From assembly GCA_007280315.1 (NCBI GenBank), contig QYQC01000127.1:1-23482 (forward strand): a DNA stretch of 23,482 bases, given 5' to 3'. Positions 1 to 7,219 of this stretch are shown here, in pieces. Each line of letters begins with the position of its first letter. Within the stretch, counting starts at the first letter, position 1. The notes beneath the pieces were generated by a model. It saw only the letters and a list, made by a program, of their open reading frames with translations, did no database searches and was not told the DNA's origin. The translations under genes were made by a program, and so were the position numbers. The stretch is from Betaproteobacteria bacterium. Lineage in GTDB: Bacteria > Pseudomonadota > Gammaproteobacteria > Burkholderiales > SG8-39.

Positions 1-1079
1 CGCGTCTCGCGGAATTTGCGCTCGACGTCGTATTCGCAGGCGAAGCCGTAACCGCCGTGGGTCTGCAGACAGACGTTGGCCGCCTCCCACGAAGCCTTGG
101 CGCCAAGGTGCTTCGCCATGTTTGCTTCCGCACCGCAGGGCTGGTGCTGATCGAACAGGTTGCACGCCTTCCAGCGCATCAGGTTCGCCGCCTCCGTCTC
201 CATGTACGCGTCCGCGATCGGAAACTGCACCCCCTGGTTCTGGCCGATGGGACGGTCGAACACTACCCGCTCCTTGGCGTAGGCGCTCGCACGCCTGACG
301 AACCAGTAGGCGTCGCCGATGCATTCGGCGGCGATCAGAATGCGCTCGGCGTTCAGGCCGTCGAGGATGTATTTAAACCCCCTGCCCTCCTCGCCGATCA
401 GGTTCTCCGCCGGAATTTCCAGATTGTCGAAGAACAACTCGCAGGTATCGTGGCTGACCATGTTGCGTATCGGCTGCAGCGTAAGTCCGTTGCCGATCGC
501 GTCACGCAGATCGACGATGAATATCGACATGCCTTCGGACTTTCGCTTGACCTGGGCGACCGGCGTGGTGCGCGCCAGCAGGATCATCAGGTCCGAATGC
601 TGGATGCGCGAAATCCACACCTTCTGCCCGTTGACGACGTAGCGGTCGCCCTTTTTAACTGCCGTAGTCTTGAGCTTGGTGGTATCGGTCCCGGTAGTCG
701 GTTCGGTCACTCCCATTGACTGCAGTCGCAGTTCGCCGGACGCGATACCGGGCAGGTATTTCCGTTTCTGCGCTTCCGAGCCATGGCGCAGCAACGTGCC
801 CATGTTGTACATCTGGCCATGACAACTGCCGGAGTTCCCGCCGCACAGGTTGATCTCTTCCATGATCACCGACGCCTGTGCAAGACTCAGGCCGGAGCCG
901 CCGTATTCCTGCGGAATCAGCGCCGCCAGCCAGCCGGCCTTGGTCAGGGCGTCGATGAACGCCACAGGGAATTCGCGCGCGTAGTCGAGCTTGCGCCAAT
1001 ATTCGTCGGGAAAACCCCGGCACAGATCGCGCAGCGCTTCGCGCAACTCCTGGTGCTGATCGGGCGCGGGAATGTCCAT
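1..1079 (-). CDS. Acyl-CoA dehydrogenase, C-terminus cut by window edge
   Basis: FAD-dependent acyl-CoA dehydrogenase, expected to oxidise an acyl-CoA to the 2-enoyl-CoA in the cytoplasm and pass electrons to ETF. I translated 359 residues from ATG at 1079, which has GGAG about 8 bases upstream; the reading frame runs off the left edge. Visible family features in order are the N-terminal helical domain (IPQEYGGSGL near 55-64), the flavin/substrate motif MGVTEPTTGTD (122-132), GQKVWIS (151-157), and the C-terminal helical domain ending in HGGYGF (341-346). Glu245 in GLNAERILIAA sits where isovaleryl-CoA dehydrogenase carries its catalytic base. The alternative base position, in the YEG/VEG motif, lies outside the window. 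It is divergent from the BadI-like gene at 1293, which suggests a shared acyl- or alicyclic-CoA pathway. The substrate cannot be named. Confidence 0.9.
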   Translation of the reverse strand, partial: MDIPAPDQHQELREALRDLCRGFPDEYWRKLDYAREFPVAFIDALTKAGWLAALIPQEYGGSGLSLAQASVIMEEINLCGGNSGSCHGQMYNMGTLLRHGSEAQKRKYLPGIASGELRLQSMGVTEPTTGTDTTKLKTTAVKKGDRYVVNGQKVWISRIQHSDLMILLARTTPVAQVKRKSEGMSIFIVDLRDAIGNGLTLQPIRNMVSHDTCELFFDNLEIPAENLIGEEGRGFKYILDGLNAERILIAAECIGDAYWFVRRASAYAKERVVFDRPIGQNQGVQFPIADAYMETEAANLMRWKACNLFDQHQPCGAEANMAKHLGAKASWEAANVCLQTHGGYGFACEYDVERKFRET

Positions 1080-1204
1080 GTTGTTTTCTCCGGATAGGCT
1101 TGGTCTGGCAATTCAGCGGCAACCGGATCAGCAGCGTTCCGGGGGCAAAAGACGCAACCTCCCACGGTCCGGCTGCTTCTTGGTGTCCCCGGCGCGAACC
1201 TCGA

Positions 1205-1233
1205 TTGCGCCAAGGTTGTGTGCTATTCATAAT
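1205..1233 (+). promoter_or_regulatory. Candidate sigma70 promoter of the BadI-like gene
   Basis: A -35-like TTGCGC (1205-1210) and a -10-like CATAAT (1228-1233) are separated by 17 bases. Transcription would begin near 1240, about 50 bases before the chosen start at 1293. The two hexamers are imperfect, so this is a plausible but unproven call. Confidence 0.4.
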
Positions 1234-1292
1234 ACCGAACCATTCCAACCCAGACAATGACCCAGGACAAACCCGAAGGAGAAATGCATATC

Positions 1293-2081
1293 ATGGACTT
1301 CAAGGACATCGTCTACACCGAACAGGCTGGCGTCGCCACCATCAGCATCAATCGCCCCAAGGTGTATAACGCCTTCGACAGCAATACCTGCGAAGAACTG
1401 ATTCGGGCATTTGGCAAAGCCGGCTGGAACCGCGACATCGGCGTGGTCGTGCTGACCGGCGCCGGAGACAAGGCGTTCTGCACCGGGGGTGACCAAAGCT
1501 CCGACGCCGAAGGCGGCGGCTACGGCGGTCGCGGCACGATCGGACTGCCGGTGGAGGAAATGCAAAGCGTCATTCGCGATATTCCGAAGCCAGTGATCGC
1601 GCGCGTCAACGGCTACGCCATCGGCGGCGGCAATGTGCTGGTGACCCTCTGCGATCTTGCGATCGCCTCGGAAAAGGCGCAGTTCGGTCAGGTGGGTCCC
1701 AAGGTGGGTTCGGTCGACCCCGGCTTCGGCACGGCGCTGCTGGCGCGCGTGGTCGGCGAGAAGAAAGCGCGCGAAATCTGGTATCTATGCCGCCGCTACA
1801 GCGCGCAGGAAGCCCTGGCAATGGGGCTGGTGAATGCTGTCGTGCCACACGACCAGCTCGATGCCGAAGTGGCCAAGTGGTGCGCCGAAATCCTGCAGAT
1901 GAGCCCGACCGCAATCGCGCTGGCCAAGCGTTCATTCAACGTTGACACCGAAATGATCCGCGGCATCTCCTCGTTTGCGATGCAGGCGCTCAAGCTCTAC
2001 TACGATACCGAGGAATCAAAGGAAGGCGGCCGGGCATTTCGCGAAAAGCGCAAGCCCGAGTTCCGCAAGTACGCAAAGTAA
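1293..2081 (+). CDS. badI: 2-ketocyclohexanecarboxyl-CoA hydrolase (BadI-like, crotonase fold)
   Basis: Crotonase-superfamily enzyme of 262 residues, expected to cleave the ring of 2-oxocyclohexanecarboxyl-CoA to pimeloyl-CoA. BadI is about 260 residues. Seen motifs are AFCTGGDQ (61-68), the oxyanion-hole stretch NGYAIGGGN (106-114), GQVGPKVGSVDPG (132-144), EIWYLCRRYS (161-170) and a C-terminal YYDTEES followed by EKRKPEFRKY. From memory these match Rhodopseudomonas BadI almost residue for residue; MenB, its close relative, has GSFDGG where this has GSVDPG. The start at 1293 is preferred because AGGAG lies 11 bases upstream. The ATG at 1284 is only two bases from that site, and the ATG at 1257 lies upstream of it. 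A role in alicyclic acid or anaerobic benzoate-type degradation is inferred; a 1,4-dihydroxynaphthoyl-CoA synthase role is the main alternative. Confidence 0.85.
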   Translation: MDFKDIVYTEQAGVATISINRPKVYNAFDSNTCEELIRAFGKAGWNRDIGVVVLTGAGDKAFCTGGDQSSDAEGGGYGGRGTIGLPVEEMQSVIRDIPKPVIARVNGYAIGGGNVLVTLCDLAIASEKAQFGQVGPKVGSVDPGFGTALLARVVGEKKAREIWYLCRRYSAQEALAMGLVNAVVPHDQLDAEVAKWCAEILQMSPTAIALAKRSFNVDTEMIRGISSFAMQALKLYYDTEESKEGGRAFREKRKPEFRKYAK

Positions 2082-2091
2082 GTTCGCGCAT

Positions 2092-2120
2092 AAAAAAAGC
2101 CGGGCTGCGTGCCCGGCTTT
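2092..2120. terminator. Strong intrinsic terminator between badI and csp
   Basis: A 10-bp perfect stem, AAAGCCGGGC (2096-2105) and GCCCGGCTTT (2111-2120), encloses the loop TGCGT. On the minus strand it is followed by seven T, so it chiefly ends the cold shock transcript. On the plus strand the stem is followed by a shorter T stretch and may also stop badI transcription. The two genes converge on it. Confidence 0.9.
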
Positions 2121-2141
2121 CTCAAGGAGAAACTGGTGAGA

Positions 2142-2345
2142 TCAGGCTGCTTGAATCTTGGCCGCCTGCTTGCCTTTCTTGCCGTCTACGATGTCAAAGG
2201 AAACTTTCTGCCCTTCTTTGAGCGTCTTGAAGCCCTGCATGTTGATTTCCGAGAAATGGGCGAACAAATCTTCGCCGCCGCCGTCCGGGGTAATAAAGCC
2301 GAAACCCTTCGAGTCGTTAAACCATTTCACAGTGCCGGTTGCCAT
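2142..2345 (-). CDS. cspA: Cold shock protein, CspA family
   Basis: Single-domain nucleic-acid-binding cold shock protein of 67 residues, a normal length for the family. It acts as an RNA chaperone or transcription antiterminator in the cytoplasm. RNP1 is KGFGFI (13-18) and RNP2 is DLFAHF (26-31), with the aromatic residues that stack on bases (Trp8, Phe15, Phe17, Phe28, His30, Phe31) present. The start at 2345 is chosen because AAGGAA lies just upstream and MATGTVKWFN is the usual family N-terminus; an upstream in-frame start would add 12 residues unlike the family. It is monocistronic, with its own promoter and a strong terminator. The leader of roughly 118 bases is long, as in many csp mRNAs. 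Which paralogue it represents (CspA, CspD or another) is not determined. Confidence 0.95.
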   Translation of the reverse strand: MATGTVKWFNDSKGFGFITPDGGGEDLFAHFSEINMQGFKTLKEGQKVSFDIVDGKKGKQAAKIQAA

Positions 2346-2469
2346 GTCGCGTTCCTTTAAGAGTTGAGAATTTCGGGCCATGCCCGATCAATGTTTGAAT
2401 CTCAAGAGTGAAAAGGACGTACCGCTCAGGGAACCGCTCTCAAGCACTTGAAACTAAACACTTGTCGGC

Positions 2470-2498
2470 GTTATACCTGCTAATTGCCCAACCGTCAA
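2470..2498 (-). promoter_or_regulatory. Sigma70 promoter of the cold shock gene
   Basis: On the minus strand TTGACG (2498-2493) and TATAAC (2475-2470) are separated by exactly 17 bases, a near-consensus vegetative promoter. The inferred transcription start is near 2463, giving a leader of about 118 bases before the ATG at 2345. Confidence 0.75.
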
Positions 2499-2594
2499 GT
2501 GGGGTGCCCTCAAGCGCAAACGCATGAACCAGCCTGAAATTCCAGGCACGGCGATGCGCCCGCGTGGTGTGCCACGCAACATCGCACCGGCGAC

Positions 2595-3149
2595 TTAGAC
2601 GCGCCGCTTGTAGTCGCCGGTGCGAGTGTCGATTTCTATTTTGTCGCCGGTGGCACAGAACAACGGAACCTGCACCGAAAAACCGGTGTTGATTTTCGCC
2701 GGCTTGAGCACCTTGCCGGAGGTGTCGCCGCGTATCGCGGGTTCGGTGTAGATGATCTCGCGCACCACGGTATTGGGCAATTCGACCGATATTGGGCGCT
2801 CATCGTAGAACACGACCTCGCACTCCATTCCGTCGTCGAGGAAATTGATGCCCTCGCCCATATTCTCTTTTTCCACTTCGAACTGGTTGTAATCCGCGTC
2901 CATGAACACGTACATCGGATCGGCAAAATAGGAGTAGGTCGACTGCTTTCGTTCCAGCACCACGATGTCGAATTTTTCGTCGGCCTTGTACACGTTTTCG
3001 CTGATCGAATCGGACAGCAGGTTCTTGAGCTTCATCTTTACCACGGATGCGTTGCGGCCTGACTTGCTGAATTCGGCCTTCTGCACCACCATCGGGTCGT
3101 TGCCAAGCATGATTACATTGCCCGCGCGGAGTTCTTGTGCGATTTTCAT
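2595..3149 (-). CDS. efp: Translation elongation factor P
   Basis: EF-P of 184 residues, which binds the ribosome between P and E sites and relieves stalling at polyproline stretches. The N-terminal KOW-like domain carries the modification loop FSKSGRNAS with Arg32 at the tip. Arg32 instead of Lys marks the subfamily that is rhamnosylated by EarP, and that enzyme is encoded just upstream. Two OB-type domains follow, including the conserved C-terminal stretch GDKIEIDTRTGDYKRR. AGGA lies 8 bases before the ATG at 3149. The gap to earP is 127 bases and holds a palindrome and a possible promoter, so efp may be made both from the earP transcript and on its own. Confidence 0.98.
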   Translation of the reverse strand: MKIAQELRAGNVIMLGNDPMVVQKAEFSKSGRNASVVKMKLKNLLSDSISENVYKADEKFDIVVLERKQSTYSYFADPMYVFMDADYNQFEVEKENMGEGINFLDDGMECEVVFYDERPISVELPNTVVREIIYTEPAIRGDTSGKVLKPAKINTGFSVQVPLFCATGDKIEIDTRTGDYKRRV

Positions 3150-3187
3150 GGCTGTTGTCCTACAATGTTTGAGTTATCAGTCGGACT

Positions 3188-3206
3188 GTTTCAGAATTTC
3201 TGAAAC
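3188..3206. repeat. Near-perfect palindrome in the efp leader
   Basis: Nine-base arms GTTTCAGAA and TTCTGAAAC flank one central base. It lies 38-56 bases upstream of the efp start codon, where it could be a protein operator or an mRNA hairpin. No poly-T follows it. A weaker hairpin, AGGGG and CCCCT around TAT, lies at 3234-3246. Confidence 0.6.
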
Positions 3207-3276
3207 CGCCCCAATATTCGTGAGCGTACGCGAAGGGGTATCCCCTCCACAGTTTTGTGACCCGTTATAAAGCTTT

Positions 3277-4422
3277 CTATTTTAACAAATTTTCGCAAAA
3301 CTTCGCAAGATTGTTTGCCAGCCTGCCCTCTGCGGCCAGGCTTTCCGACCAGCGCCGGGCGTGCGCTTGCAGCGACGGCCAATGTTTCCAGTAGTCACGC
3401 CACGCAGATCCGATCGCGGCGGTATCGCCCCGGTTCCACGCCTGCCAAAGTCGCGTGACCGCCCGCGCGCACTCCGGCGCCAACCCGGCGCAATACAAAT
3501 CCAAGAACGCCTTCAGCTTGGGCCGGTGCGCGTCCTGCTGCTGCTGGTAGATCTGCCACAGCATGGGTTGCGCCGCCCATTGGGCGCGGACAAAGGAATC
3601 TTCGCCGCGAACCAGGTTCAAATCGCACGCCCAGAGCAGCCGGTCGTAGCGATCCTGATCGAGGAAGGGGAAGATTCGAACTTCGAGCCAATCTTTGCGC
3701 AGAATCTCCCCCGGCGCGAAACGCTGACCGCCGAAGACCGACGACAGCGCTGCGGTCGCGGTGCCCTCCGGCACCAGGCAGCGCACGCGCGTATCCCCAG
3801 CCGCCCACGCCTCGAGCAGCGAGCCAATCCCGGCGTGTGGATAGCAAAAAAGCGAAACCTGCAGTTCGCCGATGGCCGGTTGGGGCATCCGCAGTTCGGC
3901 CCAGAAGCGCGCCTGTTCTTCCTCCGATCGCTGGAATTGCTCACGCGCCTCGATCAAACCCTGCTCCGCCAACAGCCCGCCGGTACCGACGACGAAGCCT
4001 GGAAAGAAAAAATACTTCACCAGTGGAAGCGAAGGATGGGGGGACGGCAATCCGTGGCAACCGAGCACCCAGGCTTCGGCGCTCAAGTATTCGAGATTGA
4101 TCCACACGGGTTTCGGCTGTTTCGCGGCCATCGCCGCCACATAACTCGCCGGCGGATTGCAGGCGAATGCCTCGATTACGACCTCGGCAGGCTCGAGCAT
4201 CGGGAACGGCTCGCGCCAGCGGTTGATCTCCACGCCATGGCTGCGCTGCGAATCAATGCCGGGCGCGACGTCGGGACAAATCCGGTGCAGGCTCGCCAGA
4301 TCGTCGACCCACAGGCGCACGCGCAGGCCATGCTCTGCAGAGAGCTGTCGTGCCAGGCGCCAGCAAACGCCGATGTCGCCGTAGTTATCGACGACGGTGC
4401 AGAAGATGTCCCAGCTGCGCAT
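3277..4422 (-). CDS. earP: EF-P arginine 32 rhamnosyltransferase EarP
   Basis: EarP (DUF2331, inverting GT-B glycosyltransferase) transfers rhamnose from dTDP-beta-L-rhamnose to Arg32 of EF-P. From the ATG at 4422 the protein has 381 residues, typical for the family. The N-terminal signature WDIFCTVVDNYGDIGVCWR holds the two catalytic-site aspartates (Asp12 and Asp16 here, equivalent to 13 and 17 in Pseudomonas). RGEDSFVRAQWA holds the conserved glutamate (Glu274, near Glu273 of the Neisseria enzyme). An ATG at 4431 would add three residues, but its AGGG is only 3 bases away, whereas the same AGGG is 12 bases from 4422; either start is possible. Its place directly upstream of efp is the usual arrangement and supports the assignment. 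Confidence 0.96.
   Translation of the reverse strand: MRSWDIFCTVVDNYGDIGVCWRLARQLSAEHGLRVRLWVDDLASLHRICPDVAPGIDSQRSHGVEINRWREPFPMLEPAEVVIEAFACNPPASYVAAMAAKQPKPVWINLEYLSAEAWVLGCHGLPSPHPSLPLVKYFFFPGFVVGTGGLLAEQGLIEAREQFQRSEEEQARFWAELRMPQPAIGELQVSLFCYPHAGIGSLLEAWAAGDTRVRCLVPEGTATAALSSVFGGQRFAPGEILRKDWLEVRIFPFLDQDRYDRLLWACDLNLVRGEDSFVRAQWAAQPMLWQIYQQQQDAHRPKLKAFLDLYCAGLAPECARAVTRLWQAWNRGDTAAIGSAWRDYWKHWPSLQAHARRWSESLAAEGRLANNLAKFCENLLK
3279..3308 (-). promoter_or_regulatory. Possible internal promoter for efp
   Basis: On the minus strand TTGCGA (3308-3303) and TAAAAT (3284-3279) are 18 bases apart, overlapping the last codons of earP. The region is conspicuously A/T-rich compared with its surroundings. 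This is a weak match and only a candidate. Confidence 0.3.
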
Positions 4423-4485
4423 GGACCGCATCGCCCTGAATCAGATTGAGAGTGAACCTAGGCCGACGCGATTATGCGCCCGGTG

Positions 4486-4513
4486 CAAAAGAAACGGGGC
4501 GCTCGCGCGCCCC
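4486..4513 (-). terminator. Intrinsic terminator after the CHAT/cyclase/FecR-like group
   Basis: On the minus strand a 7-bp stem, GGGGCGC and GCGCCCC, closes a GCGA tetraloop and is followed by GTTTCTTTT. It begins 25 bases after the stop of the FecR-like gene at 4538 and separates that group from earP. Confidence 0.75.
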
Positions 4514-4537
4514 TGTATCCATCGATATTCTGATTTG

Positions 4538-5194
4538 CTAGATGCGGCTTTGCACGTACGCCGCCAGTTCCTTCGCCTCGGCGTTGTTCGGCTGGCGCTT
4601 GAGCATTTCGTCGGTGACTGTTTTCATGTCCTCGTACAGCAGATGATCCTGCAGCACTGAATAGAAGTAAAGTTCCGGCGTAATGTCCTCGGCCGACGCC
4701 TTCTGGCGCATGTCTGCGTAGGTAGCCTTGGCCTGATTCACTTCGGCTTGCTGATCGGGTGACAGGCGCCCGGGCTTGCCGCCGCCGCGCACTGCGATAC
4801 CGCCGGATCGCCCCAGCTTCGCGATCTGTACCAGATTCGGAACCTGCGCGATTTTCTGCGCCACACCCGAGGGCAGCTGCGACGCGTTCGCGACCTGGCC
4901 GCTGAGCGCTTCGCTTTGCTGGCTGCCCGCCTTGAAACTCGCCGGGCCTTTCCAGGTTTCCTGGCGGCTGCCGTTGAAATACACCAGCCGCAACTGCGCG
5001 CCATCGGGCAGGGTAAAACGGTCGCCCTGGCGCACCTTCATATAGGCTTGCGCCTTGGATTGCGTCCCACCCTGAGCGGTATAGGCGACATCGCCTGCAA
5101 GCTGGTTGACCAGGCCGACGTCGCTGGATTGGGCGCCCACGCCCAGCGCCACGCCCAGTAGCGCAACGACCGAGATCGATTGAAATTTGTTCAT
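4538..5194 (-). CDS. Secreted FecR-like domain protein
   Basis: Exported protein of 218 residues. The N-terminus is a classical signal peptide (MNKF, then a hydrophobic run to GVGAQ at about 18-22), so it should act in the periplasm. Residues 25-110 resemble a FecR-type beta-rich domain: VRQGDRFTLPDGAQLRLVYFNGS followed by WKGPASF, the pattern of sensor proteins that test envelope signals. The C-terminal 80 residues look helical (SPDQQAEVNQAKATYADM; later a TPR-like ending RQPNNAEAKELAAYVQS). The start has AGGGGG six bases upstream. It is the last gene of the group beginning with the CHAT protease, 114 bases behind the cyclase, and ends at a terminator. The likely partner is the extracytoplasmic CHASE2 domain of the cyclase. 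The FecR assignment is by pattern only. Confidence 0.75.
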   Translation of the reverse strand: MNKFQSISVVALLGVALGVGAQSSDVGLVNQLAGDVAYTAQGGTQSKAQAYMKVRQGDRFTLPDGAQLRLVYFNGSRQETWKGPASFKAGSQQSEALSGQVANASQLPSGVAQKIAQVPNLVQIAKLGRSGGIAVRGGGKPGRLSPDQQAEVNQAKATYADMRQKASAEDITPELYFYSVLQDHLLYEDMKTVTDEMLKRQPNNAEAKELAAYVQSRI

Positions 5195-5308
5195 CGGAAC
5201 CCCCTTCGCTCAGTTACCAGATTGGACTCTAGACTGCTTTGTACACTTTTCCCAGGCATTTTGTCACGCTGACCGTCGCACCGGCGGTCATTTCAGCGTT
5301 GGCACGGC

Positions 5309-7219
5309 TCATTGCACGTCTGCGGCAGGTTCGAGGCCCATGATTTCGAACACCTCGATCGCATGCTCTTTGCCCTTGACCTTCAGAGTTTCCTGTTTTC
5401 CGGTGATGACACCCGCACCCGCTGCGTCGACGCAGGCTTTGCTCGCCACCAATACGCAGTGCATCTCCTTGGTCACGCCTTCCAGCCTCGACGCCGCGTT
5501 GACGGTATCACCGATGGCAGTGAACTCGGTACGCTTGACCGATCCAATATCGCCGATTACCGCTTCACCGCTATGCACGCCGATGCCGATGCCAAATTCC
5601 GGCAGTCCGCGGTCGGGAAAGCGCTCGCGCATCCACTGCTTGAAATCCTCGGCCTCGCGCGCCATCTGCAGCGCTGCCCTGAGCGCCCGCCGCGCGTGGT
5701 CGCGGTGGCGCACGGGTGAACCGAATATCGCCATCACCGCGTCGCCAATGAACTTGTTGACCATCCCGCCCTCGACCAGAATAGGCTCGGTGGTGCGGCT
5801 GAAATAGGCATTGAGCATTTCCACCACTTCGTGCGCGTTGAGCTTTTCCGAAATCGTGGTGAAATTGCGTATATCCGAGAATAGCACCGTCACCTGCACC
5901 GACTCGCCGGCGAGGTCCGGCCGCTCGCCTTCGGTCAGCAGCTTGACCACATCGTCCGAAACATAGCGGCCGAACATCTTCTTCAGCCGCGCCCGTTCGC
6001 GCTCTTCGCCGGTCAGCCGCAGTCCGAGCGTAGTCAGGAATCCCAGTCCGAGGGCGATCTGCATCCTGCCCACGGGCAACAGCCAGTCGTCCAGAAACAT
6101 GAACCACGCGGGCACGAGACAGAGCACACTCAGCGCCAGAGCCACGGCGAGGCCGCCCAGCGGATGCAGGCGCAGGTAGAGCAGCGCCGCGATCGCGACC
6201 AGCGCCAGCACATAAATCAGCTCCACCGCTGTCGCCAAGTGACGCGGGTAGTGGCCGGAGAGGATGGTCTCGATGATATTGGCGTGAATCTCGCCACCTA
6301 TCATCTGGTCGCTCTGTTTGCTGAAAATCGCGCGCGAATAAGGACTGGGGTGGCGGTCCTGGGTACCGCGGTCGTTGGCGGCGATGATCACGGCGCGGCC
6401 TTTCAATAGCTGCACTTCGGGATCTGCCAGCGCGTCGGGTTTCAGCAGTTTGCTCATCGATACCGTGAGGATGGTTCCGGGCGGTCCGACATAGCCGATC
6501 AGCCTGGGCTTCGCGTCGCGCTTCAATTTCACCCCGGCGACTTCCCATTCCGGCAGATTGGGATCAAGACCGGCCGCGCGCAGTGCCAGCTGGGTCGCGA
6601 ATCCCATCGCCGGCTTTTCCGGATCAGGGTCGAACACCGGCAGGAAGCGCCGCACCGAATTGTCGTCGTCCGGATTCAGGTTGGCGATGCCCAGATCGTT
6701 GACGCCCTGTGGCAGCAGGTACAGGTGGTCGCGCGGCGGGAGCAGCAGCCTGCCCTCGCCGCTGGAGAGTTCGACCAGCTGCGTGATGAGTATCTTGTTG
6801 CCGGCGGCGAGCTGGGCGCGAAACGGCGAGTCATAGCTGCGGCTGCTGTCGGATCCGGGCAGATTGAGTTTCTTTAGCCAGTCCTCGGCGCTTACCTGGT
6901 ACAGGTAGTCCAGCCCGATGACCTTCACCCCCGCCAGCGTGAGCGTTTCCATCGCGCGCGCAAAGTGCGGCTGCCAGAACGCAAGCGGATCATCCTTGTA
7001 TTGATCCAGCGTCTGTTCGTCCACCGCGACTACCGCCACATGCGACGCATCGCGGCGCTTGCCGGCGTACTGATGCGCGTAGTCGTAATAGACGTTCTCC
7101 AGCGGTTCCAGCCACCCCAGCCGCAGCATCGCCTCGCTCAAGCCGAAGGCGACAGCCACCACCAGGACAAAGCGCCAGAAGCCGCGCAGGCGAAACGACA
7201 GGCTGGGCGCGTTGGCCAT
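5309..7219 (-). CDS. CHASE2-domain class III adenylate cyclase
   Basis: Membrane-bound class III nucleotidyl cyclase of 636 residues. One N-terminal membrane segment (about 13-33) is followed by an extracytoplasmic CHASE2 sensor domain (about 38-328), three membrane segments (about 331-350, 355-376 and 383-402), then the catalytic domain (about 435-630). Metal-binding aspartates are Asp449 (LFSD) and Asp493 (FIGDAVMAIF). Lys489 and Thr567 (EFTAIGD) are the adenine-specifying pair, and Asn574 and Arg578 (GDTVNAASRLE) the transition-state residues, so all catalytic positions are intact and ATP is the likely substrate. The ATG at 7219 overlaps the TGA of the CHAT gene by one base (TGATG), implying translational coupling; a TTG at 7222 would add one residue. 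It probably converts an envelope signal into cAMP. Confidence 0.93.
   Translation of the reverse strand: MANAPSLSFRLRGFWRFVLVVAVAFGLSEAMLRLGWLEPLENVYYDYAHQYAGKRRDASHVAVVAVDEQTLDQYKDDPLAFWQPHFARAMETLTLAGVKVIGLDYLYQVSAEDWLKKLNLPGSDSSRSYDSPFRAQLAAGNKILITQLVELSSGEGRLLLPPRDHLYLLPQGVNDLGIANLNPDDDNSVRRFLPVFDPDPEKPAMGFATQLALRAAGLDPNLPEWEVAGVKLKRDAKPRLIGYVGPPGTILTVSMSKLLKPDALADPEVQLLKGRAVIIAANDRGTQDRHPSPYSRAIFSKQSDQMIGGEIHANIIETILSGHYPRHLATAVELIYVLALVAIAALLYLRLHPLGGLAVALALSVLCLVPAWFMFLDDWLLPVGRMQIALGLGFLTTLGLRLTGEERERARLKKMFGRYVSDDVVKLLTEGERPDLAGESVQVTVLFSDIRNFTTISEKLNAHEVVEMLNAYFSRTTEPILVEGGMVNKFIGDAVMAIFGSPVRHRDHARRALRAALQMAREAEDFKQWMRERFPDRGLPEFGIGIGVHSGEAVIGDIGSVKRTEFTAIGDTVNAASRLEGVTKEMHCVLVASKACVDAAGAGVITGKQETLKVKGKEHAIEVFEIMGLEPAADVQ

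Noticed and set aside
3361..4449. A 362-residue open frame on the plus strand
   Set aside because: Antisense shadow of earP with no domain signatures.
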